The notes: a model not told the origin generated them from the sequence alone. A DNA stretch of 64,000 nt from Symbiodinium natans (GCA_905221605.1 CAJNDS010000313.1:538478-602477); one strand, 5' to 3'. Positions 43,386-54,841 are shown, numbered from the stretch's first letter. Made by a program: numbers and translations.

Positions 43386-43956
43386 GTTCAGGGAGAAGGG
43401 ATTGCAGGGTTTTGTGGCCTGAAGGGCTCAAATGGGGGTTCAGGGCATTGAATTCGGGGGCCCAAGGGCTTATAGCAGGTTAGGGGTTTTAGGTTTCCCC
43501 GACCTTAAGGGGTTTGGGTGTTGACGGCTCTACAGACCCTGAGAACTCATGGGGTGAAGGCTTCGCAGGTTTTGGTCTCCCCTCCCGAATCCCTAAAATC
43601 CCTAAACCCCAAAACAAAACCCTAAACACCCAATAAAGCGGGCTCGGGTTCTTTTAGGGTGTTTTTTGGGTGTTTTTTCTGGATAGTTTTTAGGTTTTCT
43701 AGACCCTTATAAACCCTAAACCGTAAACCCTAAACCCCAAACCCCAAACCCCAAACCCCAAACCCTAAACCCTAACCCTAAACCCTAAACCCTAAACCCT
43801 AAACCCTAAACCCAAAAACATACCAAAACAAAAACAAAAAAACACAAAAACACCTGGCTCGCTATACAGCCTCAACAAGCCCTTTACACCCTCAAAAAGC
43901 CTCTAAACCCTAACTAAGCTTACTAAACCCTACAAACCCTAAGCTAACGCGCCCAG

Positions 43957-44591
43957 TCATGGGATCCTATGGTTCGACAAGAGCTGGAAGGACCCCGGTA
44001 CAGGGTTTAGGGTTTTAGGCTTTAGGGTTTAGGGTTCAGGGTGACAGACCAAGCCCTAAAAGCCCTAAACCCTACCCTTGAGGGTTGAAGGTTTAGGGTT
44101 GAGGGTTTAGTAGACCCCCTTAAACCCCCCCATACCCGACAGAAACCCTAAGCCCTCCAGCTTATCTACCTGAAACCCTTAACCCGGAAAGCCCAGACCC
44201 TAAACACAAAACCCGAAACCCAAAACCCGAAACCCTAAACCCTAAACCTTAAACCCTAAACCTTAACCCAGAAAGCCCAGACCTCAATCACGTAATGCCC
44301 TGTTTGCTTTGCAATAGTTTTGCACCCTCGGATCCCAGCTTCTTCGCAATGCATGGCTTTTGGGTTCAGGGTTTAGGGCTTAGGGTCTAGGGTTTAGGGT
44401 TTAGGGTTTCGGGTAGGGTTTAGGGTTTAGGGTTTAGGGTTTAGGGTTTAGGGCTTAGTGTTTAGGCTATAAGGTCCAGGGGTCAGGATAGAAAAAGGAC
44501 TACAAGTGGCATGCCTCCGTTCTGGGGCTGGGTAGAGGAGTCTGTATTTCCCTTCCCTATATTCCCGAGTCGTGGTACCCATGACACCTAA
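43957..44591 (+). CDS. Three-exon 3' part of a gene, unknown protein
   Basis: Exons are 43957-43997 (SWDPMVRQELEGP), 44318-44363 (acceptor gccctgtttgctttgcaatag, FAPSDPSFFAMHGFW, donor GTTCAGGG) and terminal 44487-44591 (DRKRTTSGMPPFWGWVEESV, FPFPIFPSRGTHDT, TAA). Both junctions are phase-consistent. Individual exons are open in other frames as well. Confidence 0.5.
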
Positions 44592-44821
44592 ATACTTATT
44601 CAAGGTCTGGAGATAGGGGGTTGGGGTTTGGGGTCAGGGTGGGGTTGACGTGTTTGTATTCAGGTTTGTCAGGCAACCCTGTGGTGCTCCGGGCTCCGGT
44701 CTTGGGTTTATGGTTTTGGTTTGCGTGGTTTGGGGCTGACATTGATATCGTGCACTGGGAGGATGAAGCCCCGGCTTTAAGGGTTGCGGCGTTTTAAGTG
44801 TTCTCTTTGGGCCTTCCCCAG

Positions 44822-44967
44822 AAGTTCTGCCACTTGGTGCGCAGTCCTGGCCGGTAGCCCTGTCTCCGGACCAACTGACAGCGAGCTGGCTGAACTCACG
44901 ATTTGGAGGCCGGACAAGACACTTTCTTTGTCCTGCGAGACCACCCTAAGCCGACCTCGGGGCTCCT
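44822..44967 (+). CDS. 146 nt exon bordered by an introner-intron
   Basis: The acceptor ttctctttgggccttccccag is strong. The reading SSATWCAVLAGSPVSGPTDS, ELAELTIWRPDKTLSLSCET is GC3-rich. The donor T|GTGTAGTAGC is the left end of the element 44961-45041. Confidence 0.6.
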
Positions 44968-45041
44968 GTGTAGTAGCTTTTTGGGGTAGTATACTCAGCA
45001 TCCCCGATAACTAACTCAAAAGGGAACTACATTGGAGCCTG
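44961..45041. mobile_element. Introner element coinciding with a 76 bp intron
   Basis: GGCTCC...GTAGT and ACTAC...GGAGCC ends enclose 'ggggtagtatactcagcatc'. Splicing GTGTAGTAGC...GGAGCCTGCAG| removes it. Related copies lie at 45712-45790, 45940-46000 and 54464-54505. Confidence 0.6.
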
Positions 45042-45602
45042 CAGGCAAAGCCTATAAACCCTCGACCCTAAACCCTGAAGCCCAGTTTGGTTGGGGGGAG
45101 GGGGGGTGCGGAACGTTGGGAGTTGGGGGCCTTCACGTGTTTGAATGGTGAGTTCTCTAAATTATGCTCCCCTAAACCCTAAACCCTAAACCCTAAACCC
45201 TAAACCCTAAACCCTAAACCCTAAACCCTAAACCCCCTTTTGGGGTTACTCTTGTAAGGCGGCCCCTAGCATTTAGGGACCCACAGAGGGGCCAACATGT
45301 AGAGAAGTGCCCGAATTTGACGTTTAAGCGGTGTTTAACAGGTTTTTTAGGTCGGTTTTTCGGGCTTTTGGGGTTTAGGGTTTAGGGTTCAGGGTTTAGG
45401 GTTTAGGGTTTAGGGTTGGGTTTTGGGTTTAGAAGTGGAGCTGGGGACCTGCTTGGGAAGTTGCATGCGGCCTTGTCTCAGAAGCCGACGCCCAATCCCA
45501 AACCCCAAACCTTGAGCCCTAAAAACCTAAACCCTAAACCCTAAACCCTAAACCCTGAACCCAAACCCTAAACCCTAAACCCTAAACCCCAACTACTCCA
45601 AG

Positions 45603-45677
45603 AAGTTCCGGGCTCTGCCAGCGGACAAACTCGGCCGAAGGCACACCGACTTGACATCAGGCCGTAAAGCCGTCTAA
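45603..45677 (+). CDS. Terminal exon candidate
   Basis: KFRALPADKLGRRHTDLTSG then RKAV and TAA, after aactactccaag. High third-position GC. Confidence 0.45.
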   Translation, partial: KFRALPADKLGRRHTDLTSGRKAV

Positions 45678-46001
45678 GACTACGTGGAGGCCATAAAGAA
45701 CTTACCTAAATGCTCCTACGTAGTACCTTTTTGGGGTAGTATACTAAGAATCCCCGATAACTAACCCGAACAGGAACTTAGTTGCTGGGTGGCTTGGTAG
45801 CACAGTGGTCCTTAGCTTTCTTCTGGCTGGCTCTTAGGACTTTAACTTTTTGGGGTTCTTGTAGAACGACACTAAGGAGCCTGAAAGGTAAACAATTAGG
45901 AGGGGTTCAGAAGTCAGCCAAGTTACCTAAAGGCTCCTGCGTAGTACCTGTTTAGAATCCCCGATAACTAACCGAACCCAAAAAGGAACTTGGCTGGCTT
46001 G

Positions 46002-46106
46002 GTAGCCCAGTGGTACCCTTTGCTCCTTTTTTTTGGCTCTGGGTTCCCTTATGAAGTAGCCAACTAATAAAAGGGTGCCCTTATTATGATGTGGTTACTG
46101 GGCTAC
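46002..46106. mobile_element. Introner, GTAGCCCAGT family (best copy)
   Basis: GTAGCCCAGT and ACTGGGCTAC are the perfect 10 bp ends. Internal inverted pair gtaccctt / aagggtgcc. Confidence 0.7.
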
Positions 46107-46205
46107 TAAGATAAAGAACTTAGGTGCTGGGCGGGTAAGCTTTAACCTTTTTGGGTACTATAAATCCCCTTAAAACCCAAAGGTCAATTTTTTCCCCCTT
46201 AGGAG

Positions 46206-46493
46206 TAGCTGAGTGAGTACACTTTACACTTTTTGGGATACTATACCCCCCTTATAGAACTGAAAGTGTATACTTTTGGGGGGCTTATGAGCTCAGCAAC
46301 TAAGAAGGAGGTTGCGGCGGTGTCACGGACAGGGCTTCTTGACCCGGTCTGTGCATGATACGTCTTGGTTGTCAACCGTTTACTTGGAGGTGCATGAGTT
46401 CTTAGAAGTTGGGCTATCATTGTCCTTAAGTAAGGTTACAACCAGAACTACCCTATGTAGAACCCTACTTACAAGTACCCATGAACTTCCAAG
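46206..46493. mobile_element. Two introners from different families, close together
   Basis: 46206-46299 (AGCTGAGTGA / TGAGCTCAGCA) and 46381-46493 (TACTTGGAGGTGCATG / CATGAACTTCCAAG). The 80 bp between them is coding-like on both strands (for example KEVAAVSRTGLLDPVCA on plus), so an exon may sit between two introner-introns. Confidence 0.55.
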
Positions 46494-47515
46494 CAGGCCG
46501 GAAGCCCGAATCCTTGAGCCCCCGTCAGCCCAAGCATTGCCAAACCGGATGCTGATGTGGATGGGGTTTAAATTAAGGGTTTAGGGTGTAGGGTTTAGGC
46601 CACCGCGAAGCGAGAGGAGTCTCGAGACAGCACAGTGGTACAGTGTGGGCTCAATGTTTATGTTTCCGGATAAATATAGGGGTCGGAACACTTACTTAAT
46701 AGTATTCCCCTAGGGCCCCTTTATAACTATACCATAATAATCCCCCAACACCTTGTTCTAATTCTTCAGGCCCCAATATTAGGGTTTTTTTGTTGCTATG
46801 CCTGCCGAAATTAAGCTGCAGCCCTTGACTCCCCCCAAGATCTGAATCGTAAACCCAGAACCTGAGATCCTGAACCCCAAATCCCGAAACCCGGAATTCC
46901 GAAGCCCTAAACCCTAAACCCTAAACCCTAAACCCTTCTCAGCCCTAAGTCCCTGAACCCTGAACCCTGCAGCAGGTCTCTGTAATTCCCAAGAAGCTAC
47001 AGCTCATGAACACTTGAGTCCTAAAGCCCATGCTGAGCCAGCACCTCTTTTAGTGCCCTGAATGCAGGGGGTTTAGGGTTTAGGGTTTAGGGTTTAGGGT
47101 TTAGGGTTTAGGGTTTAGGGCCGCAGTGTATCAGTGACCCCCCCCCAAAACAAAAAAACAAAACAGGTGTAGAAATGTCCGTTTCAGAAGTTTAAAGAGT
47201 CGACGGTTTAGGGTTGTAATTACGGCGATTACTTGTGGAAAGGTCCGTGCAGAACGTACTAGTTCTTAGTAGAGATTGTCATCCGGGAAGTGTCCACCCC
47301 CCCCCACCCCAAAAAACAAAAGATAGAAAGAATGTAAATAAACCCTCTTAAAGGTTCTATAATGGTGCCTGATTCTTGAAATATCCCAAGTACTCCCACT
47401 CCCTAAGCTCCATAAGGTTAACCCTAAACCCTAAACCCTAAACCCTAAACCTTAAACCCTAAACCCTAAACCCTAACCCTACACCCTGCCTTATAACTTA
47501 TACCATACCAAACAG

Positions 47516-47602
47516 CGCTGGCACAGGCTTCGTCACGACGCATCAGAAGCTCAGGCCAGCTGGGAGTATTCAGAGTGGTCCTTATTCGCCCTAAATCATT
47601 AG
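47516..47602 (+). CDS. Terminal exon, unknown protein
   Basis: After ttataccataccaaacag it reads RWHRLRHDASEAQASWEYSE and WSLFALNH, with TAG abutting a TTTGGGG run. Confidence 0.5.
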   Translation, partial: RWHRLRHDASEAQASWEYSEWSLFALNH

Positions 47603-47899
47603 GGTTTGGGGTTTGGGGTTCAGGGTGTAGGGTTTAAGGTTTGGGGTTTAGGTATAGGGTTTAGGGTACCCGAAGCCCCATAAACCTTAAACCACGAACC
47701 CTAGACCACAAACCCTACCACAAACCCTAAGCCCAGAATCACAAACCATCAAGCCTAAACCGCAAAGTCTAAACCCTAAACGCTGAACTCTAGACCCTAA
47801 TCCCTAATCCCTAAACCCATAACCCCCCCCCCCCCCGCCGCCGCCCACGCGTCAAAGCTAACACCTAAACCCTAAACCCTAAACCATGCTTCTTCGCAG

Positions 47900-47927
47900 G
47901 AAGACGGTCTATGGCCGTTTCTTCGAA
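47900..47927 (+). CDS. 28 nt internal exon candidate
   Basis: The acceptor is catgcttcttcgcag and the donor GTAAAG. Reads EDGLWPFLR. Confidence 0.4.
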
Positions 47928-48203
47928 GTAAAGCCGACTTGGTTGGCTTTTTTTTTGTGGGCTTAGGGATCTTTAGAACCCCCTTGTTATAGGGACTATG
48001 GGTTTAGGGGTTTTCGGGTTCATTGGGTCCTCGAGGCAGGCTTTGGGGATTTTGGGGCTTAGTGTAGCGTCTCAGGGCTTGGATTTTTGGAGCGCTGCTG
48101 GCTCAAACCTTTCCCTAAACCCTAAACCCTAAACCCTATATAAACCATTCGGACTTTCCTGACGGGGATTAGCATGCTCTTTATCTTGGTTGCTTTCGCG
48201 GTG

Positions 48204-48430
48204 GCGGTTCTAGCTGCTTTTTGCGCTGGACATCGTTGAGCGACTCAAGTTTCCAAGCAGTGTGTTTCCCTGCTTCTTGCAATCTTGACCAGTGCAAAGT
48301 GGCCTTTCGTCGGAACGCAAGGGAATATCGGAGCAGACTGGTTGATCAGAGTGCCGGATGTAGCAAACATGACATCATGGCTGCATGTCAATTCACCCGC
48401 CCGGCGCACCCTGCAGTTGTAGTACGATAG
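48204..48430 (+). CDS. Exon region open in overlapping frames
   Basis: After gcggtggcggttctag, candidate readings are LLFALDIVERLKFPSSVFPC, the longer QCVSLLLAILTSAKWPFVGT / GADWLIRVPDVANMTSWLHV ending TAG, and a 69-codon frame from 48221 ending TAG/TAA. One is real; the frame is undecided. Confidence 0.45.
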
Positions 48431-48981
48431 CTTCTGGCTGCGACGGGAGTCTTCCTCGCTTTTTTGTTTCGAGTTTCATATGTTGAGGGTTTAGATGGGT
48501 GGTGATTAGGAGTCCTAAAGCCTAAACCCTAAACCGCAAACCCTAAACCCTAGAGGGTTTATATAGATGGGGTGGGGTTTAGGAGCCTTAGGGTAACCGG
48601 CGCCTTATGGCTGCCATGCCGAGCTGTGTTGTGAGGAAGATCGGGTGCTGGCTCAGAAATATCGCGCGCTCCGTGCTTCAACAAGCGGGCATCCGGAGCC
48701 TACATGGGGGCGGGGGGGTTTCCGGAAATAGGGGTTTCTATCATCGGCATTGCAATCTGGGGTATGTGAAGGGAATATGAAGGGGTACTCCCCCTTTATT
48801 TGGGGGAAATGCTCCCATGTGCACACTTATAGAGCTTATCCACTCGAGCAAGCAGGCGTTTTAAAAAAAGAAATGCGCTGGATGCTCCGAAGCCTTCTTC
48901 CATGCATGTCTCACCTTCGACCTTGTAAACTCTAGAAGCCCTAAGTCCTGGACTCCAGTTTTCCGTCTGTTGATTGGCCAG

Positions 48982-49098
48982 GTGTGCATCGAATCTGTCG
49001 ACCAACGTTGGACAGATGGCTTCGGAATAGGCTCGGGAACTGGTAGTTTAGGGCCCTTTGCCCATGTCAAAGGTGTGGGTAGCATCCCTAACACCTAA
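48982..49098 (+). CDS. Terminal exon, unknown protein
   Basis: The acceptor is ttttccgtctgttgattggccag. A single frame of 38 codons reads VCIESVDQRWTDGFGIGSGT and GSLGPFAHVKGVGSIPNT, then TAA. Confidence 0.6.
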   Translation: MCIESVDQRWTDGFGIGSGTGSLGPFAHVKGVGSIPNT

Positions 49099-49160
49099 AC
49101 CCTAAACCCTGAACTTTGAGGGCGAAAGGTGGATTTTATGAGAGCCCTTTTTGCCTTAAG

Positions 49161-49725
49161 TCAAGACGAAGATTATGGCATGACGAAAGAAACATACTTC
49201 CCCTTCAACGTTCAATCCTAAAGCACCTGGGAGCCAAAACCCGACCGCCACCATCCCTGGGTAGCTCGAGATTGGTGGCACCATGGAGACAGAAAGGGCC
49301 CGAGTCCAGGGCAAGGAGGCTCTCCAGTTGGGGCTTAGGGCTTAGGATCTGGGATTTACGGTTTAGGGTTTCGAATATAGCGTTTTGGGGTTTTGGGGTT
49401 TGAGGGGCTTACTTGACACGACCCCGCCAAAGTGCCACTGTTGAGTTTTCGTAGATGCAACCTTTTCTGGCAGCCAAAAACTGTACAAACTATAAGCCCC
49501 AGAAATCCCGCAAACCCCCGCGCAACCCACAGCACCCAAACCCAAACTTTAGGGTTTAGGGTTTAGGGTTTAGGGTTTAGGGTTTAGGGTTTAGGGTTTA
49601 GGGTTTTTGCCTTATACAAGGCTTAATTTAAAGGAAACCGCAAGTCTCAGGTGTTGGCCTTCACCCTGCGCGGAAGAGCCGCCTCGTGGCGGACCATGGT
49701 GGCTTCTTCGAGGCAGCAGAAGTAG
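49161..49725 (+). CDS. Three-exon 3' part of a gene, basic protein
   Basis: Exons are 49161-49260 (acceptor agagccctttttgccttaag, donor GTAGCT), 49474-49553 (acceptor caaccttttctggcag, donor AGG|GTTTAGGG) and terminal 49651-49725. Phases match at both joins. Readings are SRRRLWHDERNILPLQRSIL, NCTNYKPQKSRKPPRNPQHP, and VLAFTLRGRAASWRTMVASS ending RQQK and TAG. The second intron is 97 bp and opens with a TTTAGGG run. Very basic; no domain recognised. Confidence 0.65.
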
Positions 49726-50378
49726 GGTAAGTAGGTAGGGCTTACTGATTATACATATATATATATGTATATATATATATATGTACATATATTATATAAG
49801 GGTTTAGAAATTAGTAGTGTAAGGTAGGTAGGGTTGAGGGGGACATCGGTTAAGTAGGACAAGTGCAGGGTTTAGGGTTTAAGGTTTAGGGCGTAGGGTT
49901 TAGGGTTTAGAGCTTAGGGCTCAGGGCTTACGGCGTTTCGAGGTGAGGGTTCAGAGCCGTGAGGCGCCATCTTTTGGGGTTTGTTTAGGGTTTTGTTTTG
50001 GGGTTTAGGGTTGGGGGCTTAGGGTTTTAGGGTTTAGGGTTTTAGGGTTTAGGGCTTAGGGTTTTGGGGTTTTGGGGTTTAGGGGTGCAGGGGTCTAGGG
50101 CGTAGGGTTTGGGGTTTGGGATTCAGGGTTTAGGTTTCGGGTTTGGGGTTTAGGGTTTGGGGTTCTGGGGTTTGGGGTTCAGAGTTTGGGAGTTGGGGTG
50201 TGGGGTTTGGGGTCTGGGGTGGCGGGATCGACCCAAAAAATGCATCCTCAGTGCTTTTTGTCGTAGGACATGAAGTGTGAGCCATAGAAAAGCACCAAAA
50301 AACGAAACGCCTCAGACCCGAAAGCCCTAAACCCTAAACCCTAAACTCTAAACCCTAAACCCCCCACCTTTTCTGCAG

Positions 50379-50635
50379 GCCCTCGCCTGGGAGTCCTTGC
50401 CCGAGAGCTGGCTCCTGGGACGCAGTTCGCAGACCGTCTTCGGGCGCCTTCGGGTTTAGGGTTTAGGATTTAGGGTTCAGGGTTCAGGGTTTAGATTCTG
50501 CAGTATGGGGTCATCAGAGCAACACCAGCAGAACTAAAACAACACCAGCATAGGCCTCAGGGCTTCTCTGCGCTGGTTGCGCTCCGCGATTCTCTGCGGA
50601 GGGTCGCACGGTTCCGTTTTCTTGGAGTGCCCTAA
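50379..50635 (+). CDS. Two-exon 3' end with a 50 bp pure telomere-repeat intron
   Basis: Exon 50379-50453 (acceptor caccttttctgcag) reads ALAWESLPESWLLGRSSQTV in phase 0/0 with extreme G/C third positions and ends CGG|GTTTAGGG. The terminal exon 50504-50635 follows gattctgcag and reads YGVIRATPAELKQHQHRPQG and FSALVALRDSLRRVARFRFL, then TAA from the next CCCTAA run. The 50 bp intron 50454-50503 consists only of TTTAGGG-type units plus ATTCTGCAG. This is the clearest gene-structure example in the window. Confidence 0.7.
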
Positions 50636-50829
50636 ACCCTAAACCCTAAACCCTAAACCCTAAACCCTAAACCCTAAACCCTAAACCCTAAACCCTAAAC
50701 CTAAACCCTAAACCCTAAACCCGAAACCCGAAACCCGAAACCCGAAAAACCCTAAACCCTGAACCCTGAACCCGAAACCCTAAACCCTAAACCCTAAAAC
50801 CCTAAAACCCTAAACCCTAAACCCTAAAC
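50636..50829. repeat. CCCTAAA array with CCCGAAA and CCCTAAAA variants
   Basis: The array begins at the stop codon of the preceding gene. Blocks of variant units show local homogenisation. Confidence 0.95.
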
Positions 50830-51737
50830 CATCATAAGCTGCGTAAGTATCCTGACACTGGTTGATCGGAATCTGGGGTTTTTGAATAGCGGCACCCTTT
50901 TGGGTTTTTTTTAGAGTCCTTCAGGGGTTTTGTATCTAGGGGTACGTCAGGGTACTTTTTTTTTTTTGTGGGGGGGGGGGGGGGGGATGCCCAGATGATT
51001 CCGTTTCGGACTTTTGGATTCATCAGGTTGTCTTGGCAGTGAGCCAAGGGCGACATGCTTAGGGTTTGAGGGTTGTAGGGTTTGAGGGTTTTTGGGTTTT
51101 AGGGGTGTAGGGCTTTAGGCTTTAGGGGTTTTAGGGTTTTAGGGTTTTAGGGTTATAGGGTTTTAGGGTTTGAGGGTTTTAAGGGTCTAGGGTTCAGGGT
51201 TTAGGGTTTGGGCTCTCCTTTCCAAAATCGGAGAGCTGAGCCGCTCCCCTTTCACATTCATTGGAGACCTGAGAGCTAGATGCTGTGTTCGGTTTAAGGG
51301 CTCAGGGTTCAGGGCTTAGGCTGCGTACATCACCCTCAGCTTCAACCCTGAGATATGCTGTACAAGGTCCGAAATCCCAAGCCCTAAACCCTAAACCCTA
51401 ACCCTAAACCCTAAACTCTGAAACCCCCAGAGTACAAGGCGTTTTGGACATGAGTGGTCAACACCACTCAGAGCCTTCAACCCCAAAGCCCAAAGCCCTA
51501 AACCCTTACCCCTAAACCCCAAAAGCCCAAGCCCCAAAGCTCCAAGGGCCAAGCACCCCAACACCCTGAAGCCTTGAAGCCCCGCAAGTGGACCGGACTT
51601 GTAAGGCTCAAGGTGCCCTAAACCCGAACCCCTAAGCCCTACACCCTAAACCATAATCCCTAATTAAACCCTAAGCCCTAAACCCTAAAACCCTGAACCC
51701 CAAACCCTAAACCCCAAACACCCTAAACCCTAAACAG

Positions 51738-51815
51738 AGGCTTCTGGGCTACGACTGCCGCGTCAAGCTCGGGACGGAGGGGCGGTGCGCCGCGGAGCAT
51801 GTCTCGGGCCGCTGA
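51738..51815 (+). CDS. Terminal exon, unknown protein
   Basis: The acceptor is CCCTAAACAG|, the repeat plus CAG. Reads RLLGYDCRVKLGTEGRCAAE and HVSGR, then TGA, nearly all G/C-ending codons. Confidence 0.55.
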   Translation, partial: RLLGYDCRVKLGTEGRCAAEHVSGR

Positions 51816-52041
51816 GGGTGTGCATGAAATAGGGTGTCTACCCTCAAAAGCCCTAAACCCTAAGCCCTTGAAAGGATGCCCCCCCCAAATCAAAAAAACA
51901 ACACATTAATTAATTCAGACGAAAACTGAATGAAAGGTAAAAACAAGAATAAGAAACAAAATCTTGAAAAAACAACAATAAAAAAAGAATAAATACACAC
52001 AGTCGAACTTCTCTAGGCTCCAGGCCCTGAGTTGCTTCCAG

Positions 52042-52085
52042 TGTACGGTTGGCACTAGGGCTTTCAGAGTTCACCGGTTCGGGGA
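52042..52085 (+). CDS. Internal exon candidate
   Basis: The acceptor is gccctgagttgcttccag and the donor GGGA|GTTTAGGG. Reads VRLALGLSEFTGSG or CTVGTRAFRVHRFG. Confidence 0.4.
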
Positions 52086-52559
52086 GTTTAGGGTTTAGGG
52101 TTTAGGGTTTAGGGTTTAGGATTTAGGGTTTAGGGCGGTTTAGGGTTTAGGGTTTAGGGTTAGGGGTGGGCTCATCCCTAACTAGGTAGGCCCCTGGGAA
52201 TTTGTTTTAAATACTTACCCTTATTTGTTTAAGAGGATCATCTTTCGGGGGCCATCCCAGTTAAGCCAACACAGTGAACCCTGAACCCTAACATCCAGGG
52301 CTGGCAGGGTTCCAAGTGAGGTGGCAAGGCTGCGACAGACTCGGTGGGGTTTTGGGTTTCGGGTTTAGGGTTTGGGGTTCAGGGTTGGTATTGAGGTTGG
52401 GGCTTCTCGCCTTGGGGGTCTGGCTGTTGGATGCACGCTGGGGTTGAGGGTTTGGGTTTAGGGGGTTTAGGGGTTTAGGGGTTTAGGGGTTTAGGGGTTT
52501 AGGGGTTTAGGGGTTTAGGGGTTTAGGGTTTAGGGTTTAGGGTTTAGGGTTTAGGGTTT

Positions 52560-52668
52560 TGGGCTTCGGGGCCTGCAGAGACTGCTTGTCGGGGACGGCC
52601 GTCGCTTGCGCAACGCCACTGTGGCTCGAACGCAGCGTGGCAACACTATCGCTCAATGTCTGCAGCTC
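52560..52668. CDS. Coding island, strand unresolved
   Basis: Plus reads RLLVGDGRRLRNATVARTQR after ggggcctgcag. Minus reads TLSDSVATLRSSHSGVAQAT after gcatcagagctgcag. Both run to stops. Confidence 0.35.
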
Positions 52669-52982
52669 TGATGCAGACATACCCAAACCCTAAACCCTAA
52701 ACCCCAAACCCTAAACCCTTAATCCTAAACCCGGGGTCCTGAAGCCCTGAACCTCCGGAATCCTCACCGCTGTAGGGCTTAGCGGCTTTGGGGTTTATGG
52801 CCTTTAGGGGGTTTGGGGGTTTTTGGGGTTTATGGTTTAGGGGTAGGGGTTTAGGGGTTTAGGGTTTAGGGTTTAGGGTTTACGTGACAAGAGTGTGGCA
52901 GGTAAGCTTGCTTGGATGTACCGGGGCACAGGGGCCCCTAGGAACGTCATATGAGCGGTTCTCCAAACTCGTCTTTCTTTAG

Positions 52983-53180
52983 GGTCTCTAATCCAGTATG
53001 GGATCCAACACGGTGTGCTGTCTGGGGTTGAGGGTCTAGGGTCTAGGGTCTAGGGTCTATGGTTTAGGGTTTAGGGTTTTGGGTTTAGGGTTTAGGGCAA
53101 GTGACCATGAAGCTAGTCTTTTTGTGCCCACATCCAGCCCTCCAGGCTCTGCAACTTGTGGAAATCACCCTACTTGTTGG
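52983..53180 (+). CDS. Two exon candidates, unknown protein
   Basis: 52983-53026 (acceptor actcgtctttctttag, donor GTTGAGGG) reads SLIQYGIQHGVLSG. 53138-53180 (acceptor tttttgtgcccacatccag, donor G|GTTTAGGG) reads PSRLCNLWKSPYLL in matching phase. Confidence 0.4.
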
Positions 53181-53795
53181 GTTTAGGGTTTAGGGTTTAG
53201 GGTTTAGGGTTTAGGGCTAAATCCCAAACCCTCAGCCCGAAACCCTAAATCCTAAACCCTAGGTCATACTCTAAAAGCTGCAAGCCCGTGCTGTGCCTAG
53301 GCTGGAAACAAACCTGGATCGCACCACTCAGTCCGAGACACAGTTGAGGGTGGGGTTTAGGGTTTAGGGTTTGGGGTTTAGGGTTTGGGGTTTAGGGTTT
53401 GGGGTTTGGGGTTTGGGGTTTTGGGGTGGCGGGTTTAGGCTTAGGGTTCCAGATTCTTGCTGGGGGAGGGGAAAGTGTGGGGGGGGGGGGGGGGGGGGGG
53501 GGGGAGGGAGGTTGCTCTGTCCTCATATCACTACGTTCGCTATGAGACTTACGTGGGGCAGGGATCCTAGTTTAGTACAGCTCCCTTGGTGCAGCTTGGG
53601 ATTGGGGCTTCGGACGACACAGGACAGAGTCTGTGCCTCCCCCCTGAACGACTAACCCCTAAACCCTAAACCCTAAACCCTGAACCCTCAACCCTCAACC
53701 CTCAACCCTCAAACCTAAACCCTAAACCCTAAGCCCTAAACTAAACGCTAAACCCTAAACCCTACCCCCCCCCCCTCCCTCCCTGGCTTTTGGAG

Positions 53796-53855
53796 CTCTC
53801 AGGCTTCGTCTCCCAGTGCGACCGGTACTTCCAGTCCAGTTTCCACCTCAGCAAG
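53796..53855 (+). CDS. Internal exon with a GA splice donor
   Basis: After a C/T tract ending ggcttttggag, 20 codons in phase 0/0 read LSGFVSQCDRYFQSSFHLSK with almost only G/C third positions. The exon is followed by AAG|GATTTAGGG. The donor is GA where the repeat normally gives GT, a class known from dinoflagellates. Confidence 0.5.
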
Positions 53856-54080
53856 GATTTAGGGTTTAGGGTTTGGGGTTTCGGGTTTAGGGTTTAAGGT
53901 TTTAGGGTTCAGGTTTTAGGGTTTAGGGTGTTCGGGTTTAGGGTTTAGGGTTTTAGGGTTTTAGTGTTTAGGGTTTTTGGGTTTAGGGTTTAGGGTTTTA
54001 GGGTTTAGGGTCTGGGGTTTAAGGGTTTAGGGTGCAGGGTTAAGGGTGTAGGGTTTAGGGTTTAGGGTTTTACGGACCAG

Positions 54081-54278
54081 GAGCCTGTTGGGACGCGGTT
54101 GTATCGTGGCACGCGCCCAGCACTTGCCATTTTGATTGCCAAGACAGGTTTGCAAGCTTCGGCATTGTCCCATGGTGTCGTTGGAGCCTGGACCAGTGAG
54201 ACGCCAGAGTATTGCTTGGAGTGGAGCATAATGGGATGTATTCGGCAGTTCTTACATCACACTGCACGTCCTGCCTGA
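54081..54278 (+). CDS. Terminal exon of 65 codons, unknown protein
   Basis: The acceptor is ttttacggaccag. Reads GTRLYRGTRPALAILIAKTG, LQASALSHGVVGAWTSETPE and YCLEWSIMGCIRQFLHHTAR, then TGA. A 70-codon ORF on the minus strand overlaps. Confidence 0.5.
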   Translation, partial: EPVGTRLYRGTRPALAILIAKTGLQASALSHGVVGAWTSETPEYCLEWSIMGCIRQFLHHTARPA

Positions 54279-54648
54279 GCAACAGACTCTCAAAAACCGT
54301 AGGATTGGTGGAGGTCGCCGTGTGCTGCAGGCAGCAGCAGCAAGGTATAGGGCTAGTATAGGGTATAGGGTTTATGGTTTTAGTGTTTTGGGGTTTAGGG
54401 TGTAGGGTTTGGGGTGTAGGAATTAGGGTTTAGGGCTTAGGGTTCAGAAGGCTTACCTGAAGGCTCCAATGTATGGGGGCATTAGTATACGGCCCCGAAA
54501 AGGTACTACCCAGTTTAGGTCCCCTAAACCCTAAACCCTAAACCCTAAACCCTAAACCCTAAACCCTAAAGGGGTAAGGGCTAAGGGCTTCGGGCTTATA
54601 GGGCTTCCAGGGCTTATAGGGCTTATCGGTGGGGGTGGGTATAGTACC

Positions 54649-54778
54649 TAGAACCCAGAGTAGGCCCTTACTACCGATTTTTGGGCGGGTTTTGGTTCCC
54701 TTATATTCCCCTTTGAACCAAAAAGGGCACCCTTGTTATTCTTAGGTTGCTCTTGGGTCTAGGTACCCTGATTGTGGT
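54649..54778. mobile_element. Introner-like element, TACCTAGAACCCA family
   Basis: tatagtacctagaaccca and tgggtctaggtaccct are inverted ends. A decayed relative lies at 8110-8190. Confidence 0.55.
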
Positions 54779-54841
54779 AGCCTAATTGCCTGATGTTAAG
54801 TTCCTGCACACGCAAAGTACCTTTGTTTTGGTTATATATCT

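Noticed and set aside
42815-43451. Long ORFs of Thr/His or Cys/Val repeats, up to 172 aa
   Set aside because: They derive from the CACAAA-type minisatellite, which is open in several frames on both strands.
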